Source: G963422705 sp963422705 (GTDB taxonomy: Bacteria; Poribacteria; WGA-4E; WGA-3G). From it: DNA of 64,000 nucleotides. The notes beneath the pieces are model-generated. The model was not told where the DNA came from. It saw only the letters and a list, made by a program, of their open reading frames with translations, and made no database searches. The translations under genes were made by a program, and so were the position numbers. Location: the NCBI GenBank assembly GCA_963422705.1, contig OY730443.1:496001-560000 (forward strand), in the 5' to 3' direction. This document shows positions 18,920 to 27,131 of the stretch, piece by piece. How positions within the stretch are numbered: position 1 is the first letter of the stretch; every line of letters begins with the position of its first letter.

Positions 18920-19207
18920 ATGTTTTTTCTTTTGAGCGGTATCCAAACGGTGGTTAATTTCCTCTTTCTCGCCATTGTTCTCGGGACTTTAGGGATTTCC
19001 TGGTTCTACGCGCAACGGCTGCAGAAACAATACGGCGCCGATTTTCCGTGGAATAAAGCTGGCGCCATCCTCGGGATAGAGGTGCTAATTTGGATAGGGT
19101 TTAATGTCTTCTGGGAATTTTTCAAAGCGCATTGGTTAGTAATTTCCATTATCACAGCGATTGTCATTGTGGTGATTCTCTCGCGAAAAAAGCGGAGATA
19201 TGTCTGA
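18920..19207 (+). CDS. Small two-helix membrane protein
   Basis: 95 residues from the ATG at 18920, placed 10 bases after AGGAG. The earlier ATG at 18902 overlaps that RBS. Two hydrophobic helices are visible (about residues 5-28 and 44-85, with LIWIGFNVFWEFF and VISIITAIVIVVIL), ending in a basic SRKKRRYV tail. No family is recognised. The last 16 codons are repeated almost exactly at 20081-20130, after the intervening tnpB remnant. Confidence 0.6.
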   Translation: MFFLLSGIQTVVNFLFLAIVLGTLGISWFYAQRLQKQYGADFPWNKAGAILGIEVLIWIGFNVFWEFFKAHWLVISIITAIVIVVILSRKKRRYV

Positions 19208-19209
19208 AT
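19160..19209 (+). repeat. Direct repeat, left copy (3' end of the membrane protein gene)
   Basis: About 50 bases (starting ATTGTCATTGTGGTGATTCT) recur at 20081-20131 with 3-4 substitutions. The left copy is the 3' end of the 18920-19207 gene, and the tnpB remnant begins within about 20 bases after it. Confidence 0.8.
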
Positions 19210-19222
19210 AACGACTGCTTTT

Positions 19223-19813
19223 GTGGAATCCAAACCTTTGCCCACTACAGGTAAAAGCGTAGGGGCGGATTTTGGCATCTCATCCGCGTATTTGACGTTA
19301 AGCACGGGTGAGAAAAAACACCACCCGGAACCCTTGAAACAGTCCTTGAACAAACTTCGGTCTCTTAACAAAAGTCTTTCGCGTAAAGTCAAAGGTTCTA
19401 ATGGATGGTGGCGGTGTGTTGGGCAGATTGCCCATCTTTATCGAAAAATAGCGAACCAACGTGAAGATTTTCATTGGCAATTAGCAAGCGAACTTTGCGA
19501 GAAGTTTGACACAATCGCTATTGAAACTTTGAACCTTGACGGTATGAAACGCTTGTGGGGGCGTAAAGTTTCGGACCTCGCCTTCTACCAGTTTGTTCAG
19601 ATACTGACGTATAAGTGCAAAAAACATGGGCGTGAGTTGCGTAAGGTGGGACGGTGGACACCCACCACACCCCCATGTAGTGATTGTGGGTTTCATAACG
19701 AAAACCTAACTTTGAACGACAGGCTTATTACATGTCCCGAATGTGGTTCACACTACGACAGAGATGTAAACGCTGCTATAAACATATTGCAGGCGGGGAT
19801 AGCCACGACTTAA
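19223..19813 (+). pseudogene. tnpB: 5'-truncated tnpB (RuvC half only)
   Basis: 196 codons starting at a chance GTG. It contains RuvC-I (VGADFGISSAYLTLS), RuvC-II (TIAIETLNLDGMKRLWG), the zinc finger (CSDCGFHN and CPECGSH) and RuvC-III (DRDVNAAINIL), so all three catalytic acidic positions survive. The N-terminal recognition half of a normal 370-430 residue TnpB is gone. It retains the 41-residue segment before RuvC-II (NGWWRCVGQIAHLYRKIANQ onward) that copy 1 has lost. Without the recognition lobe, an active guided nuclease is unlikely. Confidence 0.85.
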
Positions 19814-19952
19814 GCGTGATATGCCCTTAACTCGTTAGAGTTTTGGGGAAACGCCTGCGGGTGGAGCGACAGTGAGACGGTTGACTCTATGAGAAAACCG
19901 CAGGCGCTATGAAACCGAAGCCCACGCCTTTAGGCGTTGGGTGCTATCACAA
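19814..19952 (+). ncRNA. Candidate omega RNA / right-end region of tnpB copy 2
   Basis: Conserved with 10521-10662. It folds with a perfect 9-bp long-range stem: CGCCTGCGG (19852-19860) with CCGCAGGCG (19898-19906), enclosing the conserved GTGGAGCGACAGTGAGACGG core. A terminal hairpin follows: CCCACGCC (19921-19928), TTTA, GGCGTTGGG (19933-19941). The element end is near 19952, so any guide would be read from the sequence after it (ATGATACACG-type flank). IS605-family TnpB proteins are known to use such 3' RNAs; expression here is untested. Confidence 0.62.
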
Positions 19953-20080
19953 AGTGATACACGGCAGCGACTCACGAGTTTTTGGAAATCGTAGAGATAG
20001 ACGCGCCATTTTTCACAAACTCTCTGCCTTATCGATTCATATTCCCAAAAAACGGCTTGACAATTTCTACCATCCGGTTT

Positions 20081-20131
20081 ATTGTCATTGTGGTGATTCT
20101 TTCGCGAAAAAAGTGGAGATATGTCTAAATA
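20081..20131 (+). repeat. Direct repeat, right copy (orphan gene 3' end)
   Basis: Reads in frame as IVIVVILSRKKWRYV then stop, against IVIVVILSRKKRRYV in the gene ending at 19207. The stop is TAA here and TGA there. No upstream part of the gene is attached, so it is a stranded 3' fragment. Confidence 0.78.
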
Positions 20132-20305
20132 CGCCTTCTTGCTTAACAAAGCGGGGTAGCATTGTGCTCCCGGTAAACCCGTTTTTGAAAAAGACAAAAA
20201 TGGACACGATGGCCGTTTACACCATACTTCACCGACTAAAAATGTGAATCCGGCGCCTTGAGATTTACGCGCTCCCAACGCGCTTCTACGAAAAAGGAGA
20301 TAGAT

Positions 20306-21358
20306 ATGCCTCACACAGCAAGAGCCGTTGTCGCATACGGCCAAGATTTTGAGATACGTGAGTACCCCGTTCCTGAACCTGCACCGAACACAGTGTTACT
20401 CCGTCAAGAGTTAGCCGGTATCTGTGGTACAGATTTGCATAATTGGCAGAATGGCTTCCAAACCGAAATCCTCCTAGGGCACGAGAACGTCGGCATTGTT
20501 GAATCAATAGGCGACGGTGTAAAAACCGATTATGTCGGTAAACCGATTAAAGAAGGTGACAGGATTATCTTCGCCCCGGGGACAAGCTACGGTGCTTACG
20601 GCTTCCAATCGAATCCTGATGAGGCCCCGCATTTTCGAGGTGGATTCGCGGATTACATGTACCTCTCGTATCCGAATACTTGTTTTATGAAGACAGAGGC
20701 ATCCCCGGAAGTCGCTGTCCTTACAGAGCCTTTCACCGTTGGGGTTCACGCTGTTATGCGCGGTGAGATAAAGCTGGGCGATACCGTTGTGGTACAAGGC
20801 TCCGGGGCAATCGGGTTGGTAACGCTCGCCTGCGCGAAGCTGAGTGGCGCCGCAAAGGTGATTGTGGTAGGCGGACCGGCAGGGCGTCTGGAACTAGCAA
20901 AACGTCTCGGCGCCGACGTTACTATCGATATTGAGGAAGTTACCTCCGTTGAAGAGCGAACAGAACGCGTTAAAGCCGAAACGCCGCGAAAACAAGGCGC
21001 CGACGTTGTCTTTGAATGCGCCGGATTCCTACCGGCTACACCGGAAGGGTTGGGATATACCCGGCGCAGCGGAACGTTTGTCGAAGTTGGCCATTTCGTA
21101 GATATGGGTTCAATTGACTTTAATATCAACCAGTTACTCATGCGGAAAAATCTGCGCGTGGAAGCGATTTGGGGAAGCAGTTATGAACATTTTGTCCGCG
21201 GATTGCCGCTTCTCGAACAGAGTGACTTGCCCTTCGCTGACATGATTAGTCACCAACTCCCCCTTTCACAAGTCGAAGCCGGCTTTAAGGCGTTAAACGG
21301 CGACTATCGCATTAACGGGGAAACCGCCATTAAAATTGCCGTCCGCGCAGACGAATAA
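20306..21358 (+). CDS. Zinc-dependent medium-chain alcohol/polyol dehydrogenase
   Basis: 350 residues from ATG 20306 with AAAGGAGA upstream; an in-frame TTG further up adds a non-conserved tail. Catalytic zinc ligands are Cys40 in GICGTD and His59-Glu60 in LLGHENVG. The Rossmann loop is VVQGSGAIGLVTLACAKL (about 160). The four structural-zinc cysteines of many members are absent between residues 85 and 115. The family oxidises sugars, polyols or threonine with NAD(P). It is the first gene of a same-strand run with an oxidoreductase, a TIM-barrel isomerase and a methyltransferase, suggesting a sugar or cyclitol degradation set. Exact substrate unknown. Confidence 0.9.
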   Translation: MPHTARAVVAYGQDFEIREYPVPEPAPNTVLLRQELAGICGTDLHNWQNGFQTEILLGHENVGIVESIGDGVKTDYVGKPIKEGDRIIFAPGTSYGAYGFQSNPDEAPHFRGGFADYMYLSYPNTCFMKTEASPEVAVLTEPFTVGVHAVMRGEIKLGDTVVVQGSGAIGLVTLACAKLSGAAKVIVVGGPAGRLELAKRLGADVTIDIEEVTSVEERTERVKAETPRKQGADVVFECAGFLPATPEGLGYTRRSGTFVEVGHFVDMGSIDFNINQLLMRKNLRVEAIWGSSYEHFVRGLPLLEQSDLPFADMISHQLPLSQVEAGFKALNGDYRINGETAIKIAVRADE

Positions 21359-21451
21359 ATTGATTTAACCCTTTAAATTCGCGAATAGGCAACCGAATGT
21401 TCACACGATATTGGATTTATCGCGTTCTACCAAAAAAGGAGAATAGAACTC

Positions 21452-22471
21452 ATGGAAAAAATGTATCGCATTGGTTTCGCTTCCCTCGTGCATGACCATG
21501 TTTGGGGTGAGCTTCAGCACTGGAAGGCACATCCGAACGTCCAAATCGTCGCCGCAGGCGATGTCAATGCGGAACTCCGTGACAAATTTAAGGCGGAAAC
21601 CGGCGTTAATAACGTTTACGAATCTTGGCAAGAGATGTTGGAAAAAGAAGAACTCGACATTGTACAAGCCGCGGCAGAGAATAACGCTGGCCCGCACATC
21701 GTGGAAGCCGCCGCCGCGAAAGGCATTCACGTTGTCTCAGAGAAACCGATGGCAGCCAGGCTCTCCCAAGCTGATAGAATGCTTAGTGCAGCCGATAAAG
21801 CCGGCACCTTACTCATGGTAAACTGGCCAACCGCCTGGAGCCCGGGGTTAAATACCGCCATGAAGCTCATCACAGACGGCGCAATTGGAGACGTTTTTTA
21901 CTTCAAATGGCGCTCAGCACACAATGGCCCCATGGAAATCGGCTGCTCTCGCTACTTTTACGAATGGCTCTACGATGAAGAGAGAAATGGGGCCGGCGCT
22001 TTAATGGATTACTGCTGCTATTGCGCCGATATGTGTGCATATCTCCTCGGGTTACCACAGCAGGTAACCGCGTTTCGCGCCACTTTTGTCAAAGACTATC
22101 CCATTCCTGACGACAACGCCGTCATTGTCATGAAATACCCCAATGCGTTTGGAATTACAGAGGCATCCTGGACACAGAAAGTTGGGTATATTACCCCAAA
22201 TCCAGTCGTCTACGGCACCGAGGGCGCCTTGATGGTGAGTGGAAATGATGTCCATTTGCACCCCGCCGGGGCAGACGCCCACGTTGTTACCCCTGAGGCG
22301 ATGCCAGAAGGCTCACGCAACGCCGCCGAATACTTTATTCACCGCTTAAAAACCGAACAACCGATTGAAGGGCTATGTAGCCCAAAGGTTAGCCGCGATG
22401 CTCAGGAAATTCTAGAAGCAGGACTGGTTTCAGCAGATACCGGACAGGTTGTCAACTTACCCATGACATAA
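21452..22471 (+). CDS. Gfo/Idh/MocA family oxidoreductase
   Basis: 339 residues. NAD(P)-dependent dehydrogenase fold: N-terminal YRIGFASLVHDHVWGELQHW in place of the usual GxGxxG loop, VAAGDVNAELRDKF, and the EKPMAAR segment (about 106) with the family lysine. The C-terminal domain contains GALMDYCCYCADMCAYLLG, a His/Cys-rich variant of the GGxxxDxGxH region. The variant nucleotide loop is worth noting, since glycine spacing is poor. RBS AAAAGGAG. The preceding dehydrogenase and following isomerase suggest a shared pathway. Confidence 0.85.
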   Translation: MEKMYRIGFASLVHDHVWGELQHWKAHPNVQIVAAGDVNAELRDKFKAETGVNNVYESWQEMLEKEELDIVQAAAENNAGPHIVEAAAAKGIHVVSEKPMAARLSQADRMLSAADKAGTLLMVNWPTAWSPGLNTAMKLITDGAIGDVFYFKWRSAHNGPMEIGCSRYFYEWLYDEERNGAGALMDYCCYCADMCAYLLGLPQQVTAFRATFVKDYPIPDDNAVIVMKYPNAFGITEASWTQKVGYITPNPVVYGTEGALMVSGNDVHLHPAGADAHVVTPEAMPEGSRNAAEYFIHRLKTEQPIEGLCSPKVSRDAQEILEAGLVSADTGQVVNLPMT

Positions 22472-22574
22472 AGAAACTTGACATGGAAGCTCCAATTTTC
22501 ACTTAATCCAAACTTATTCCTATGCTTAGCGCACCACGCGAATCTGCTGTTATTTTATCCGTCAGGAGAACTTT

Positions 22575-23333
22575 ATGAGTGATAGAATCCCAATAGCCTT
22601 ACAGCTATATTCCGTTAGAGAAGATTGTGCACGTGATTTATCTTTCACGCTGCAAGCCGTCGCACAGATGGGGTATGAGGGCGTTGAATTTGCTGGATAT
22701 TACGATAGAACCGCCGAAGAATTACGGGAGATGTGCGACGATCTTGGATTGAAGGTGGCCGGGACACATACAGGATTGAATACACTTCTCAATCAGGAAC
22801 TTACAAAAACCATTGAATTCAACCAGACTCTCAACAATTCATATCTGATTGTGCCGGGTTTACCTGAAGAGAACCGGAATTCACGACAAGCATGGCTCGA
22901 CACGTCGAAACTTTTCAACGACATCGCTGAAAAGATAACCGAACGAGGGATGTTTGCCGGTTACCACAACCACACCGTTGAATTTGAACCGATGGAAGGC
23001 GAAATTCCGTGGGATACGTTCGGCACGAACACGAACGACACTATCGTCATGCAAATTGACATTGGGCACGCACTGCGTGCCGGCGCTGACGTGGTATCGT
23101 TTATTGAACGATATCCCGGCAGGGCAAAACTAGTACATCTTAAGGAGTATTCGTCCACGGATGACAAGGCACTCGTCGGGGAAGGCGAAGTTCCGTGGGA
23201 CGATGTCTTCCGTATGTGTGAAACCTCCGGGGGCACCGAGTGGTACATCGTTGAACAGGAAAGCTACGCCTACTCGCCTCTTGAATGTGCTGAACGTTGC
23301 CTTGAAAATTTGCGAAAAATGGGGAAAATTTAG
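22575..23333 (+). CDS. Sugar phosphate isomerase/epimerase (xylose isomerase-like TIM barrel)
   Basis: 252 residues. AP_endonuc_2 fold: ALQLYSVREDC at the N-terminus, QMGYEGVEFAGYY, GTHTG, AGYHNHTVEFEP, MQIDIGHALRAG, LVHLKEY and YIVEQE, which carry the usual His, Asp and Glu metal ligands in order. The family converts or dehydrates sugars and inositol derivatives (for example IolE/IolI-like). RBS CAGGAG. It pairs with the upstream oxidoreductase, a common arrangement in inositol-like catabolism. It ends 8 bases before the methyltransferase gene. Confidence 0.88.
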   Translation: MSDRIPIALQLYSVREDCARDLSFTLQAVAQMGYEGVEFAGYYDRTAEELREMCDDLGLKVAGTHTGLNTLLNQELTKTIEFNQTLNNSYLIVPGLPEENRNSRQAWLDTSKLFNDIAEKITERGMFAGYHNHTVEFEPMEGEIPWDTFGTNTNDTIVMQIDIGHALRAGADVVSFIERYPGRAKLVHLKEYSSTDDKALVGEGEVPWDDVFRMCETSGGTEWYIVEQESYAYSPLECAERCLENLRKMGKI

Positions 23334-23341
23334 GGCGCTGT

Positions 23342-24154
23342 ATGGATTGGCCGGTTTTTTTTGCGAAGGAGCGCCGCTTCGACAGGGAAAAGTTTTCATC
23401 TAGCCGGACGAAGGGGGGCGATGAACCGTTTCCGCGTATTGATGCTGCCTCTTCCGCCATTGAGGCAAATCTTCTCCTTTGGTGGGAAGACTTCTATCTA
23501 CCCATTTTTGAATATGTGCTTCCCGAAATGGGGGAATTGACAGGTAAGAAGGTACTGGAGCTTGGTACAGGCACCGGGGGGACGGCCGCATTACTCGCCA
23601 AGCGTGGGGCTACCGTTGTCGGCATCGACATGTTGCCTTTTCGCCTTGCTGAAGCGAGGCTGCGAGCAATCCAACACAATGTTGCCGATACGGTTGATTT
23701 CGCTCTCATGGACGCCACCCACCTCGCCTTTCCAGATAACACTTTTGATTTTGTGATATCTAAATCTGTGCTTGTCTTTACCGAGCATACTCGGACTGCG
23801 CAAGAGTGTCACCGTGTTCTTAAACCGCACGGAAAAGCAATTTTCATTGAAAATATGCGCAACCACCCGGCGGTGTGGTTCTATCGAAAGGTATTTCTGA
23901 AGTATTCCGCGAAGTTGCGTTACTTTTCACTGCGCGATGTTGAGGCAGTCGGCGCTGAATTTGATGCCATGGAACACCGCGAATTTCACCTGCTTGTCTT
24001 GGCATCGCTCTTCTGGCGACGCGGTATCTCTATCCCGACATTTTACCGATGGAGCCTCCGGCATCTGAAAACCCTTGATACCTATCTCCTTCGACAGTTT
24101 CCAATCCTCAAACGTCTGTGTTGGATTACCGCGATAATCTGCCATAAGGAGTAA
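23342..24154 (+). CDS. Class I SAM-dependent methyltransferase
   Basis: 270 residues. Motif I is VLELGTGTGGTAALLAKRG (about 62-80), the acidic end of beta2 is GIDMLP, and motif IV-like DATHLAFPDNTFDFVISKSVL precedes a post-motif LKPHGKAIFIENM. This is the UbiE/Methyltransf_11 pattern. The N-terminal 50 residues are unlike the family core, and the C-terminus is basic and aromatic. It follows the isomerase by 8 bases, so it is probably in the same transcript, ended by the terminator at 24204-24240. Substrate unknown. Confidence 0.85.
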   Translation: MDWPVFFAKERRFDREKFSSSRTKGGDEPFPRIDAASSAIEANLLLWWEDFYLPIFEYVLPEMGELTGKKVLELGTGTGGTAALLAKRGATVVGIDMLPFRLAEARLRAIQHNVADTVDFALMDATHLAFPDNTFDFVISKSVLVFTEHTRTAQECHRVLKPHGKAIFIENMRNHPAVWFYRKVFLKYSAKLRYFSLRDVEAVGAEFDAMEHREFHLLVLASLFWRRGISIPTFYRWSLRHLKTLDTYLLRQFPILKRLCWITAIICHKE

Positions 24155-24203
24155 GAGTTTGGCCTTCTAGGATTAATGTCTACTGATTTCCAGCGTCTAC
24201 GAT

Positions 24204-24240
24204 AAAGGGGCTCAGAATCCGTTGGATTCTGAGCCCCTTT
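24204..24240. terminator. Bidirectional stem-loop terminator
   Basis: A perfect 17-bp stem, AAAGGGGCTCAGAATCC (24204-24220) and its complement (24224-24240), with a 3-base loop. It ends in TTT/AAA on both sides, which fits a terminator serving both strands. It lies between the convergent methyltransferase (ends 24154) and LamG (ends 24402) genes. Confidence 0.85.
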
Positions 24241-24401
24241 CAGCTTTGGTGCATGATTCCGCCCGGCGGGCAGGTTAACGTGTCTTAATATTAAGCCCAC
24301 AACCTGTCTTGCTTCCGTTCGCCGAATATAACTATCGGTGGGCGTCTTTTGGAAGTGCATCCTGAATTAGCAGCCGTTGCGGTTTCACCCTTCGATTGCA
24401 T

Positions 24402-25235
24402 CTAACGGTGGTGGTACGACTTCACCTTTCCCCAGGTTGTGGTTAGTTTCCCTTCCGCTTTGACTGCTAAAGCTTTGTCAGGGCGTTCCCCCTTTGCCAA
24501 GTCAGCAACCTCATCTTCATCTAACGCCCGCTCCCAAATGATGACATCATCAATGATGCCATCAAGAAACATATCGTTTCCTTGATTACCACCGATTTGC
24601 CGGCCTGCTCCCAGTTCGAGAGGTCTGTTTTCAAAAAGGTTGTAGGGTTCGGGTGCTGCATGTGGATTCCCTCTTGGGCTTACTGGTATTGTCAGTTTAG
24701 CGCCATCTTCGGTTACGTAAGCTGTAGCTTCCTCCCCATCCGCGGTTTGGCAGATATGGAACCATTTCTCGGTATCAATACAGTTCTCGGCTTGAAACCA
24801 ATTCTCAGCGTCAGCAGCGGTTGTTCCAAACGTCATGTTGGTGTCCGACGTTGTCGCGAGTCGAAACGTGAAATTGGCGCCCCATCCAATTTTTTCCCCT
24901 TTCCAAACACCGGCGTGGTCCGCCCCATTTCGAATAAAGAGCCAGTAGGAAACGCTATGAGGCCCCTCAATCGCTTTTTCAAGTTGTGCGTTGAATTTAA
25001 TGTCTGCCCGGGTATCCTTGCTTTCATCAACGTCTAACGCTTTGCCAAATTTGCCTTTATCAACAATTTTGGCGCCCTTAAAAAGTTCTCCGTGGGCTTT
25101 GCCAACTGCATCTGTTACCTTTCCATCGTCAAACGTCCATGCGGCGATGACACCATCGTTCAAATCTGCTGTGGCAGAAACCGTCATGCCGATTACCAGT
25201 GCCACGAAAGCAAATATTGTGATAATAGATTTCAT
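24402..25235 (-). CDS. Secreted LamG (concanavalin A-like) domain protein
   Basis: 277 residues. Signal peptide (MKSIITIFAFVALVIGMTVSA). The body is a laminin-G/concanavalin A-like jelly roll: LNDGVIAAWTFDDGKVTDAVG, HGELFKGAKIVDKGKFGKAL, and the closing DGIIDDVIIWERALDEDEV typical of LamG_3. This fold usually binds carbohydrate outside the cell. The C-terminus GKLTTTWGKVKSYHHR matches the end of the secreted protein at 30540. RBS AAGGAG 7 bases from ATG. A -35/-10 pair is at 25370-25397. Monocistronic by position. Confidence 0.85.
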   Translation of the reverse strand: MKSIITIFAFVALVIGMTVSATADLNDGVIAAWTFDDGKVTDAVGKAHGELFKGAKIVDKGKFGKALDVDESKDTRADIKFNAQLEKAIEGPHSVSYWLFIRNGADHAGVWKGEKIGWGANFTFRLATTSDTNMTFGTTAADAENWFQAENCIDTEKWFHICQTADGEEATAYVTEDGAKLTIPVSPRGNPHAAPEPYNLFENRPLELGAGRQIGGNQGNDMFLDGIIDDVIIWERALDEDEVADLAKGERPDKALAVKAEGKLTTTWGKVKSYHHR

Positions 25236-25369
25236 GTAAATCTCCTTTAAGTGCTTAAATCTCGTTAGAGACGTTCTGAACTGTGCATCAGGGCATTCCT
25301 TATCTAGATACCCTGCTCAGATTCTATTGTAAAGTCCAAATAGCAATGATATTGCTCTGTTAAAGCGAG

Positions 25370-25397
25370 ATTATACATGTTTTTCAATCTTTGTCAA
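25370..25397 (-). promoter_or_regulatory. Consensus-like promoter for the LamG gene
   Basis: On the minus strand TTGACA (25397-25392) and TATAAT (25375-25370) with a 16-base spacer, about 130 bases upstream of the ATG at 25235. Confidence 0.65.
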
Positions 25398-25442
25398 TCA
25401 ATTTCAGCATCATTTCGTTTTCAAACTAAATTTTATCCGGAT

Positions 25443-27131
25443 TCAGTTATCTGTGAATGGAATAATCTTCTCTCCTTCTACCGCGATGAAACGTTGGTTG
25501 ACGGGCAGTTCGGTAGCGGTATCAATCTTTCCACTGGGCCACCGAATTTCCAAAAGTTCGACGCTCTGGGCATCTTTTAGCCCAAAGTGAGTCCTCAAGT
25601 CACTAAAGGCGAGATAACTTCCACTGCTTTGTACCTCTGCATACTGAGTCAGTTTCCCGGCGACAATTTTGATACGTGCGCCAATCGCGGAACGATTGCT
25701 TTTCGTTCCGACTGCCTGTATTTGTATCCAGTTTTTCTTGTTACCGCCATCGTTTCTGATTAAGTCAACGCTCTGATTCCAATTTGTTACGAGGATATCG
25801 ATATCTCCATCATTATCGTAATCGCCAAAAGCTGCGGCGCGACTTACCTTTCGTAGGGCGAGCCCTGGGCCCATCTGCCCGGTAACATTTGCAAAGTGCC
25901 CGTTCCCTAAATTTTTGAAGAGTAGGTTTTGCTGTGGTGTGGTAGTGGAGCTGTCGACTTCGTCAATATTATCCATCGTATGCCCGTTTGCGACAAAGAT
26001 GTCTTTGTGTCCGTCGTTATCGTAGTCAAAAAACCCGATCCCCCATCCAAGATAACGATGTGTGTGCTCGGCGATGCCGCTGAGAATTGTGGTATCCGTG
26101 AAAAAATTGTCGCCTTCATTGCGATAAAGCGTATTGGTTTCATTCTGAAAATTGCTGACGGTGATGTCTAATTGTCCGTCATTGTCGTAGTCGGCGAATG
26201 CGACGCCCATCCCTGCCTCTGCTTTTCCGGTGTCGCTGCAACTGACGCCGGACAAAAGTGCCACCTCTTCAAAAGTCGCGTCCCCTCGGTTTTGTAAGAG
26301 ATAGTTGAAATCCTGGTCATTAGCAATGTAGATGTCAGTGTCCCCATCGTTGTCAATATCCCCAACGGCGATTCCCAGTCCATGTGCTGCCGGGATGTTT
26401 GAAAAAGTGGTTCGCGTCGTAAAAGTGCCATCCCTGTTGTTATCATAAAGGATATCGTGTTGGGGCGGATAAGCACGCGGCCCACAGTAAACCCGTACCT
26501 CGTGTCGATAGCACGGTTTATCTGTTTCCGGGGTGTAGTTCGCGTAATTGCTAACGTAGAGTTCAAGAAAACCGTCGTTGTCCAAATCGGCGAATGCGCA
26601 GCTAGTGCCCCAGTTTGGTTCCGCAACGTTGGCGGTATCTGCGACATCGGTGAAGGTAGCATCCCCGTTATTGCGATAAAGCGCATTTGCGCCGAAATTC
26701 GCTACGTAGATGTCTATATTCCCGTCATTATCGTAATCGCCTACGGTTGCTCCCACCCCGTAACGTCTATCGCCGACACCTGCCGAGTGCGTCACATCGG
26801 TAAAGGTACCGTTCCCGTTATTGCGATAGAGAACATTACTGGGAAGTGGCTGGGTTATCGCTTCAAGTTGCGGAGCGGCGTTGATGAGATAAATGTCCAA
26901 GTCACCATCATTATCGTAATCAAAAAAGCCGCCGCCTGAACCGTACTGTTCGTTAAAGAGCCGTTTGCCGGTGTTCCCATCGGTGTGCTTGAAAGCGATA
27001 CCCGATTCCCGGGCGACCTCGACAAAGCTGCCCCGGTATTCTGCGAACGTGCTGTTCGGGGCAAGCAGCAATATCATGCTAAGCAAGAATTGCCGGTGAG
27101 ATGTTTTCACCGGAAAAGATAAAGAGAGCAT
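25443..27131 (-). CDS. FG-GAP/VCBS repeat and ASPIC/UnbV protein (CRTAC1-like)
   Basis: About 562 residues. Signal peptide followed by GIAFKHTDGNTGKR and at least six FG-GAP/VCBS blades with the calcium-binding DYDNDGDLDIYLIN pattern (DFDNDG/DYDNDG, about 70-390). The C-terminus is an ASPIC/UnbV domain (GARIKIVAGKLTQYAEVQSS, LHFGL-like THFGLKDAQSVELLEIRWPSG). It is a secreted or surface protein; calcium-stabilised propellers are a family feature. It starts at ATG 27131, overlapping the stop of the TPR gene (TGATG), so translation is coupled. The TPR-UnbV pair is a recurrent arrangement in such genomes. Partners and ligand unknown. Confidence 0.9.
   Translation of the reverse strand: MLSLSFPVKTSHRQFLLSMILLLAPNSTFAEYRGSFVEVARESGIAFKHTDGNTGKRLFNEQYGSGGGFFDYDNDGDLDIYLINAAPQLEAITQPLPSNVLYRNNGNGTFTDVTHSAGVGDRRYGVGATVGDYDNDGNIDIYVANFGANALYRNNGDATFTDVADTANVAEPNWGTSCAFADLDNDGFLELYVSNYANYTPETDKPCYRHEVRVYCGPRAYPPQHDILYDNNRDGTFTTRTTFSNIPAAHGLGIAVGDIDNDGDTDIYIANDQDFNYLLQNRGDATFEEVALLSGVSCSDTGKAEAGMGVAFADYDNDGQLDITVSNFQNETNTLYRNEGDNFFTDTTILSGIAEHTHRYLGWGIGFFDYDNDGHKDIFVANGHTMDNIDEVDSSTTTPQQNLLFKNLGNGHFANVTGQMGPGLALRKVSRAAAFGDYDNDGDIDILVTNWNQSVDLIRNDGGNKKNWIQIQAVGTKSNRSAIGARIKIVAGKLTQYAEVQSSGSYLAFSDLRTHFGLKDAQSVELLEIRWPSGKIDTATELPVNQRFIAVEGEKIIPFTDN

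Larger units (their letters stand above)
19210..19952 (+). mobile_element. tnpB element remnant, copy 2 (5' truncated)
   Basis: Similarity to copy 1 begins at about 19232 and runs to TGCTATCACAA at 19942-19952. The left end, promoter and N-terminal half of tnpB are absent, while the 3' half and the right-end RNA region are intact. It belongs to the same subfamily as copy 1 and differs from the intact copy at 28895. Confidence 0.75.

Noticed and set aside
20258..20305. Upstream TTG start for the zinc dehydrogenase
   Set aside because: The extension is not like the family; ATG 20306 has a strong RBS.
26168..26686. 172-codon minus-strand frame inside the UnbV gene
   Set aside because: Alternate frame of the repeated calcium-motif codons; Thr/Ser-rich artefact of the repeats.
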